DNA of 36,733 bases from CBDCYN01 sp965224205. GTDB taxonomy: Bacteria > Planctomycetota > Phycisphaerae > Phycisphaerales > Phycisphaeraceae. A program made the translations under genes and the position numbers. Positions 31,974-36,733 of this stretch are shown here, piece by piece; the stretch's first letter is position 1, and the number at the start of each line of letters is the position of its first letter. The stretch is from contig CBDCYN010000018.1 of assembly GCA_965224205.1 (NCBI GenBank), positions 1 to 36,733 of the forward strand, written 5' to 3'. A model generated the notes under the pieces. The model searched no databases and was not told the origin of the DNA. It worked only from the letters and a program-made list of their open reading frames with translations.

Positions 31974-33617
31974 ATGTCTATGGAAGATATGGACCCGAGT
32001 CTGATCCAGGATTTCCTCACCGAATCCAACGAGCTGATCGAGCAGCTCGATGCGGATCTCGTGAAGCTCGAAGACCTCGAGGACGCCGAGCAGAAAGAGC
32101 TGCTCAACGGGGTCTTCCGCGCCCTGCACACGATCAAGGGCGCCGCCAGCTTCCTATCGATGACGACGCTCACCACCTTCGCCCATGCAGCCGAAGACGC
32201 CCTCAACAGGCTCCGCAAGGGCGACGTCCAGGTCAACCCCGAAATCATGGACGCAATGCTCCGCAGCGTCGACATCCTCCGTGGGATGCTCGAAGAGGTC
32301 GCCTCGGGCCAAGACATCACCCCGGGGCCCGCGGAGCTGATTGACCAGCTGCACGCCATCGCCGAGAAAGGCGACGGCGCCCCCGCGTCCCCGCAGCCCG
32401 ACACGCCCGGCGAAGCCCAGCCCGACGCACCCCCCGAAGCGGCGACCGACAACCCCCTTGAACTGCCCTTGCAGCTGGCCGCCACCAAGGCCGATCTGCT
32501 CGAGTTCATGGCCGCCGACCTCCAGGACGCCTCGCGGCAGATCGGGGAGCTGATCGGCGACGTCCACGAGGCGTCGTCCCGGGGTGAATCCTCGGCCAAA
32601 CTGGTGGAGATGACCGGGCCGATCCGTCAGACCGCTGATTTCTTTGAGCTGCCCGCGCTGACGTGCCTGGTGGACCTACTGGCCAAAGCCGCTTCGGCGG
32701 CACCCAACAGCGCGCCCGAAATCCTGCCCGATCTGTTGATCCGCCTCGAGGCGATCCATCACCTGATCCATGAACAAGCCGAGGCGCTCAACCGGAACGT
32801 GGCCATGAACTGGCCGCTAGAAACGTTCCAGCAGCGGGTCGAGCAGCTGGTAGCCGGCAACCCGCTTGGCCAAGAAGTCACCGGCCGACACCATGACAAC
32901 GTCAATCAGGTCCTTGAACTCGACGGCGTGATCGAACCGGCTCAAGACCCACAAGTGGCCGCAGATCAGCCGGCTAGCACGACCGACGCGGCGTCAACAG
33001 ATACGGCCGCGAGCCCGAATCAACCCACGACGGCAAACCCCTCCACGGGTAAAACCGGTGATGGCGGAGAGGCCAAAACGCGGGGCGCTGCGGTGGGCGA
33101 TCAGACCGTCCGCGTCGAAGTCGGCCGGCTCGAAGACCTGCTGAACCTGGTGGGGCAGCTGGTCCTTAACAAAAACCGGATCGTCGCCCTGTCGCGCAAG
33201 CTCACCGAATTTGGGCTGCCCCACGAAACGATCGAGGACTTCACCGGGGCTTCAAGCGAATTGGACCATCTCATCGGTGAGCTCCAGGTCGGCGTGATGC
33301 GCACCCGGATGCAGCCGCTGTCGAAGCTTTTCGACCGTTACCCCCGGGTGATCCGCGACATGGCCCGAAAGACCGATAAGAAGCTGCACCTCGAGGTCGT
33401 CGGCAAAGAAACCGAGGTCGATAAAACCGTGCTCGAGAACCTCGCCGACCCGCTGGTGCATATCCTGCGCAACAGCGCCGATCACGGGATCGAGATGCCC
33501 GACGACCGGGTCGAAAACCGGCAAACCGGAGACCGGGACGATCCGGCTCAGCGCCGAGCACCAGGGCAGCCACGTCCGCGTGGAGATCACCGACAACGGC
33601 AAGGGCCTCGACCGTGA
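31974..33617 (+). CDS. cheA: Chemotaxis histidine kinase CheA, N-terminal part (frame broken)
   Basis: CheA passes receptor signals to CheY by phosphotransfer. This frame holds the phosphoacceptor HPt domain (residues 1-110, His52 in LHTIKGAA), a second four-helix HPt-like domain (about 168-290) that has Arg in place of the His, a disordered linker (about 310-375), the dimerisation and docking helices (from Gln377, VRVEVGRLEDLLNLVGQLV) and the first half of the kinase domain with the N-box HILRNSADHGIE at about 496-507. An apparent extra base near 33513 (GTCGAAAACC) then shifts the reading; without it the sequence continues KTGKPETGTIRLSAEHQG in the frame used by the next entry. The full protein would have about 772 residues. 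Confidence 0.9.
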   Translation: MSMEDMDPSLIQDFLTESNELIEQLDADLVKLEDLEDAEQKELLNGVFRALHTIKGAASFLSMTTLTTFAHAAEDALNRLRKGDVQVNPEIMDAMLRSVDILRGMLEEVASGQDITPGPAELIDQLHAIAEKGDGAPASPQPDTPGEAQPDAPPEAATDNPLELPLQLAATKADLLEFMAADLQDASRQIGELIGDVHEASSRGESSAKLVEMTGPIRQTADFFELPALTCLVDLLAKAASAAPNSAPEILPDLLIRLEAIHHLIHEQAEALNRNVAMNWPLETFQQRVEQLVAGNPLGQEVTGRHHDNVNQVLELDGVIEPAQDPQVAADQPASTTDAASTDTAASPNQPTTANPSTGKTGDGGEAKTRGAAVGDQTVRVEVGRLEDLLNLVGQLVLNKNRIVALSRKLTEFGLPHETIEDFTGASSELDHLIGELQVGVMRTRMQPLSKLFDRYPRVIRDMARKTDKKLHLEVVGKETEVDKTVLENLADPLVHILRNSADHGIEMPDDRVENRQTGDRDDPAQRRAPGQPRPRGDHRQRQGPRP

Positions 33618-34293
33618 GGTGATCGGCAACAAGGCCATCGAGAAGGGATTGGTCGGCGCCGAGCAGCTATCGTCGATGAGCGATGAAGACGTCTTCAGGT
33701 TCATCTTCGCCGCGGGGTTCTCGACCGCGGCGAAGGTCACCGACCTTTCGGGCCGCGGTGTGGGGATGGACGTGGTCCGCACCAACATCCAGAAGCTCAA
33801 CGGCGCGATCAATGTCCGTTCGACCAAGGGCGAGGGGACGACGATCGAGATCCTGATCCCGCTGACCGTCGCGATCATGCCCGCGATGATCGTGGGCGTG
33901 GGCAAACACCTCTACGCCGTGCCGCTCACGAGCATCCTCGAGATCGTCCGCCCCGAAGCGTCGTCGCTGTATTCGGTCAAAGGCCAGCCGGTGATGAGGC
34001 TGCGAGACCGGGTCCTGCCGCTTCTGGATATGAGATCCAAGCTCAAAGAAACCAGCTGCGGGACGGGCCAGACGTTCGCCGTGGTCGTAGGCGTGGGCAA
34101 GGACCAGGTCGGCCTGGTCGTGGACCGGCTGATCGGTCAGCAGGAGATCGTGATCAAGTCGCTGGACGACTGCTACGCCACGAAGGGCCCATTCAGCGGG
34201 GCCACCATCCGCGAGGACGGGGGCGTGAGCCTGATCCTCGACGTTAACCAGCTGATCCGGCAGGCACAGATCCAGGAGAAAGCCGCCGCATGA
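33580..34293 (+). CDS. cheA: Chemotaxis histidine kinase CheA, C-terminal part (frame broken)
   Basis: This frame carries the rest of CheA: VEITDNGKGLD (G1 box), the F-box region FRFIFAAGFSTA, VTDLSGRGVGMDVV (G2 box) and GEGTTIEILIPLT, followed by the C-terminal CheW-like regulatory domain (about 33890-34280; YAVPLTSILEIV, MRLRDRVLPLLDM, SLILDVNQLI) that binds CheW and the receptor. True in-frame homology begins at 33514, upstream of the first ATG at 33580. The kinase catalytic residues are intact on both sides of the break, which favours a single-base sequence error or a very recent mutation rather than old decay. Confidence 0.88.
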   Translation: MEITDNGKGLDREVIGNKAIEKGLVGAEQLSSMSDEDVFRFIFAAGFSTAAKVTDLSGRGVGMDVVRTNIQKLNGAINVRSTKGEGTTIEILIPLTVAIMPAMIVGVGKHLYAVPLTSILEIVRPEASSLYSVKGQPVMRLRDRVLPLLDMRSKLKETSCGTGQTFAVVVGVGKDQVGLVVDRLIGQQEIVIKSLDDCYATKGPFSGATIREDGGVSLILDVNQLIRQAQIQEKAAA

Positions 34294-34333
34294 CACGGCC
34301 CAACGACCCGACAGCCTAAGGAGATCAACGATC

Positions 34334-34841
34334 GTGGATAGTTCCTACATCATGCCGTTCATCCAGTCGATCCAGAACGTGTTCGAGACCATGATCCAAC
34401 TGCCGGTTCAGGTCGGCAAGCCGACCCTGAAAGAGACGGGGGCACCCATCGTTCGATATCTCGGGCATCATCGGCATGTCGGGCGATGTCGAAGGGTCGG
34501 TCGTGCTCAGCTTCCCCAGGCGACCGCCGAGCGGAAAGGTCGTGGGCCTCTTCACGGGATGGAGATGACCCAGCACGCACGAAGACTTCCCGACGCCATC
34601 GGTGAGCTGGTGAACATGATCTCCGGCGGGGCCAAGGCCAAGTTCACCGGGAAGCAGGTGAGCATCACCTGCCCGTCGGTGGTGATCGGGTCCGAGCACA
34701 TCGTGGTCGGCCGCAAGGACGTGAGTCTGCGTCATCCTGCCGTGCTCTTGTGACTGCGGGGCATTCGCCGTGGAGGTGTTCCTCCGGCAGGACACCATGA
34801 CCAACGCTAATAACCAATCGGCCGCCCAAGCCAACGCGTAA
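34334..34841 (+). pseudogene. cheX: CheX-type CheY-P phosphatase gene with several frame breaks
   Basis: The start GTG at 34334 follows AAGGAG. The N-terminus (MDSSYIMPFIQSIQNVFETM) and the central DAIGELVNMISGGAKAKF motif are those of CheX, a phosphatase that removes phosphate from CheY; the Glu and Asn of its active site (E..N) are present. But reading the family sequence needs several frame changes: near 34454 (then FDISGIIGMSGDVEGSVVLS), near 34518-34522 (then ATAER), near 34541 (then VVGLFTG), near 34559 (then MEM) and near 34722 (then CVILPCSCDCGAFAVEV, ending at the TAA 34839-34841). The open frame from the start ends early at 34750. Either a real pseudogene or a cluster of sequencing errors. 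Confidence 0.7.
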
Positions 34842-34866
34842 GCCACCCTAGCAGGGAGATCATGCT

Positions 34867-35238
34867 ATGAGAGTCTTATTGGTCGACGACTCAAAAACGA
34901 TGCGGAATATCCAGAAGGGGATCCTCTCCCAACTGGGGTACACCGAGGTCCAGGAAGCCACCGACGGGCTCGACGCGCTGAGCAAGGTCGGCGCGTTCGA
35001 CCCCCAGCTGCTGCTGGTCGACTGGAACATGCCCAACATGGACGGGCTGACCTTCGTGAAGGAGTACCGCGCCAAAGGGAACAAGGCCCCGGTCATCATG
35101 GTCACGACGGAGTCGGAGAAAGCCCGGGTGGTCGAGGCGATCAAGGCCGGGGTTAACAATTACGTCGTCAAACCGTTCACGCCCGACGTGCTTAGCGACC
35201 GGATCAAAGAGACCCTCTCGCGCGTCTCGGCGGCCTAA
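34867..35238 (+). CDS. cheY: Chemotaxis response regulator CheY
   Basis: The 123-residue single receiver domain has Asp7-Asp8, the phosphoacceptor Asp52 (LLLVDWNMPNMDG), Thr80/Thr81 in MVTTES and Lys102 in VVKPF, so it is fully functional by sequence. No output domain is attached; it would carry the signal from CheA to the flagellar motor. A ribosome binding site AGGGAG precedes the ATG. It is intact although genes on both sides are frame-broken. Confidence 0.96.
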   Translation: MRVLLVDDSKTMRNIQKGILSQLGYTEVQEATDGLDALSKVGAFDPQLLLVDWNMPNMDGLTFVKEYRAKGNKAPVIMVTTESEKARVVEAIKAGVNNYVVKPFTPDVLSDRIKETLSRVSAA

Positions 35239-35271
35239 CCGGGGTCCGCCCCGGGGGGGGATACACCGGCG

Positions 35272-36733
35272 ATGCCAGCGGATCCGAACGAACAGATGAT
35301 CCGTGTCTCCGTTGCGCCCGACGGCCTGACGGCGGAACTATTTATCCCTGCGAATACCCCCCAGGAGTTGCTTACCCGAGATATGTGCGCTGGGATCCTC
35401 CGGGCAGCCGGGGTCGAGACCACCCAAGCGGTGCTCGACGCCGTCGATCAGGTATTAACCGCCCATTGCCCGGATCAGCCCTGTCAGGCCATCGTCGCCC
35501 GAGCCACGCTGCCACAGGACGGTCAAGACGGCCGGATTGAAATGGCTATCGCAAGACCCGTCCGAACCATCACCCCCCGAACAGTCTCCCACGGAACCGC
35601 AAGGCCCCCAAGACGATCCCGCTCAATCACAGGACCACCCCGACGAAGCTTGCCCCGACGAAGCGTACTCACACTATCAACGCAGCGCGTTCTCGTTCGT
35701 TGAGCCTGGTCAGGTCATCGGCAAGGTGATCGCGCCGACCATGGGCCACGACGGTCGAGATGTTGGCGGGCGGACCCTCCATGCCAAGCTGGGGCGACCC
35801 GCCAAGGTTGAAACCGATGACACCGTCCTGATCGACGGGTCGGGGCAGATCATCGCCCAGGCCGACGGGATCGTCGATCACCAGGGTGATAAGCTCACGA
35901 TCCGGCAGGTCCTGGAGATCCATCAATTCGTGGATTTCTCGACCGGGAATATTGAGTTCACGGGGCAGCGTCGTCGTCCACAAAGGCGTGCGGGATTGCT
36001 TCGAGATCAAGGCCACTAGCAGCGTTGAGGTCCGCGGCCTGATCGAGGCGGCGACGATCGAGTGCGGCGATGATCTCCTGGCCCTGGGGGGGATGGCGGG
36101 ACGAGAACGGGGCAACGTAACCATCGGCCGCAACCTCGTGGCTAAATACCTCAATAACGTCCACGGGGCCGTCCAGGGGGATCTGGAATTTGAGCGTGAA
36201 GTGATCAACTGCGAGCTGGACGTCCGCGGGGCGGTCCGTTCCAAAACGGGGCGGTTGACCAGCAGCATAGTGTCTGTGTTTTCCGATGTCGAAGTCGCCG
36301 TCTTGGGCAGCCACGCCCAGGCCCCGACCCACCTGATCTTCTCGGGGGGTCAGCGGCTAGAGCCGATCGAGCAGAAGCTCAAGGACTTGGTGGAACAGAT
36401 GTCGCAAAAGCGAGAATCCTTGATCACCGAGCAGGACCAATTCAACAGCGACGCCAAGAACCTGACCCCAGCCCTGCGTGAGCGGCAGACCGAGATCATG
36501 TTCGAGCTTCATGAGATCGACTCGCACTTGTCTCGCAGCGCTGCTGTCCTTGAAGCCTTATCCGAACGCCTCATCGAAGCCCGCGCGCTGGACGTGACCG
36601 TGCACCGCAGGCTGCACGCCGGGGTGGTGTTCGACATCGGTTCGCGGTCGTTCAAGATCCGCGAAACCCTCGCGGGCCCGGTCAGGATCTTTTGGAGTAA
36701 GAATGGGTCGATTCTCTTAAGGAAGGGCCGCGA
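35272..36733 (+). CDS. FapA/DUF342-type protein, frame broken and cut by the window end
   Basis: The gene starts with ATG at 35272 and is incomplete at the right edge. The conserved DUF342 repeats are clear: VIAPTMGHDGRDVGG, IDGSGQIIAQADGIVD, VDFSTGNIEFTG and, in a later frame, SVVVHKGVRDCFEIKA with a coiled-coil region near the end. Two frame changes are needed: an apparent extra A in TTGAAATGG near 35540, where the reading moves from the 35272 frame to the 35537 frame (which is then open to 36019), and an extra G in the GGGG run at 35962-35965, after which the frame is open to the edge. DUF342/FapA proteins form long beta-helices and are linked to flagella and polysaccharide or signalling functions; the position after cheY fits a motility role. 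The function is not settled for the family. Confidence 0.75.

Noticed and set aside
1..36733. CRISPR arrays, tRNA and rRNA genes
   Set aside because: I looked for regularly spaced repeats and for tRNA T-loop signatures in all spacers and saw none that held up; the spacer repeats are dispersed, not regularly spaced.

Overview
This window looks like chromosomal DNA of a high-GC planctomycete, most likely of class Phycisphaerae. That placement is an inference, since no rRNA gene is present. It rests on four secreted proteins with PEP-CTERM sorting tails (three in one related style near the left end), a DNA-binding-domain plus receiver-domain regulator of a kind common in planctomycetes, Kdo and heptosyltransferase-type envelope genes, long repeat-rich spacers, and many short unrelated operons. 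Spacers around the PEP-CTERM genes are clearly AT-richer than the genes.

Layout. 0.3-6.8 kb: two tandem paralogous PEP-CTERM proteins (minus strand), an orphan ABC-type ATPase, an IS630-type element with its transposase in two frames, a third PEP-CTERM protein with a strong predicted promoter, and a legume-lectin-like PEP-CTERM protein. No exosortase is present in the window. 6.8-11.4 kb: a DUF1189-type membrane protein, an exported beta-carbonic anhydrase with a clear terminator, and a large methyl-accepting chemotaxis protein. 11.5-17.6 kb: an accessory block holding a SIR2-domain/TPR protein (a plausible NAD-consuming defence protein), a convergent ankyrin-repeat membrane protein and a second IS630-type element, bounded by short inverted-repeat elements. 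17.8-22.4 kb: kdsA, a small unknown protein, rpsG and rpsL, a membrane-anchored glycosyltransferase and an HTH-receiver regulator. 23-30.2 kb: a MoeA-like protein with an eroded active site, a HAD phosphatase, a phosphohexomutase, trmB, a lipoprotein and a GT9 glycosyltransferase. 30.4 kb to the end: a chemotaxis operon cheW-cheR-cheA-cheX-cheY followed by a FapA/DUF342-type gene cut by the window edge.

How the genes work together. The right-hand operon encodes the core of a chemosensory array (CheW, CheA, the methyltransferase CheR, CheY and a CheX-type CheY-P phosphatase). The chemoreceptor at 9-11.4 kb could feed it. kdsA, the phosphohexomutase, the GT2 and the GT9 enzymes all suit outer-membrane glycan synthesis. 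The PEP-CTERM proteins would be surface or matrix proteins.

Two things stand out. First, several families of short dispersed repeats occupy most spacers; three are near-complete ~110-bp copies of one inverted-repeat element. Second, the last 3.2 kb carries a cluster of single-base frame breaks in otherwise well-conserved genes (cheA, cheX, the DUF342 gene). This may be assembly or sequencing error near a contig end, or real decay. The two transposases also need a -1 shift, at an A5 run and a C6 run.
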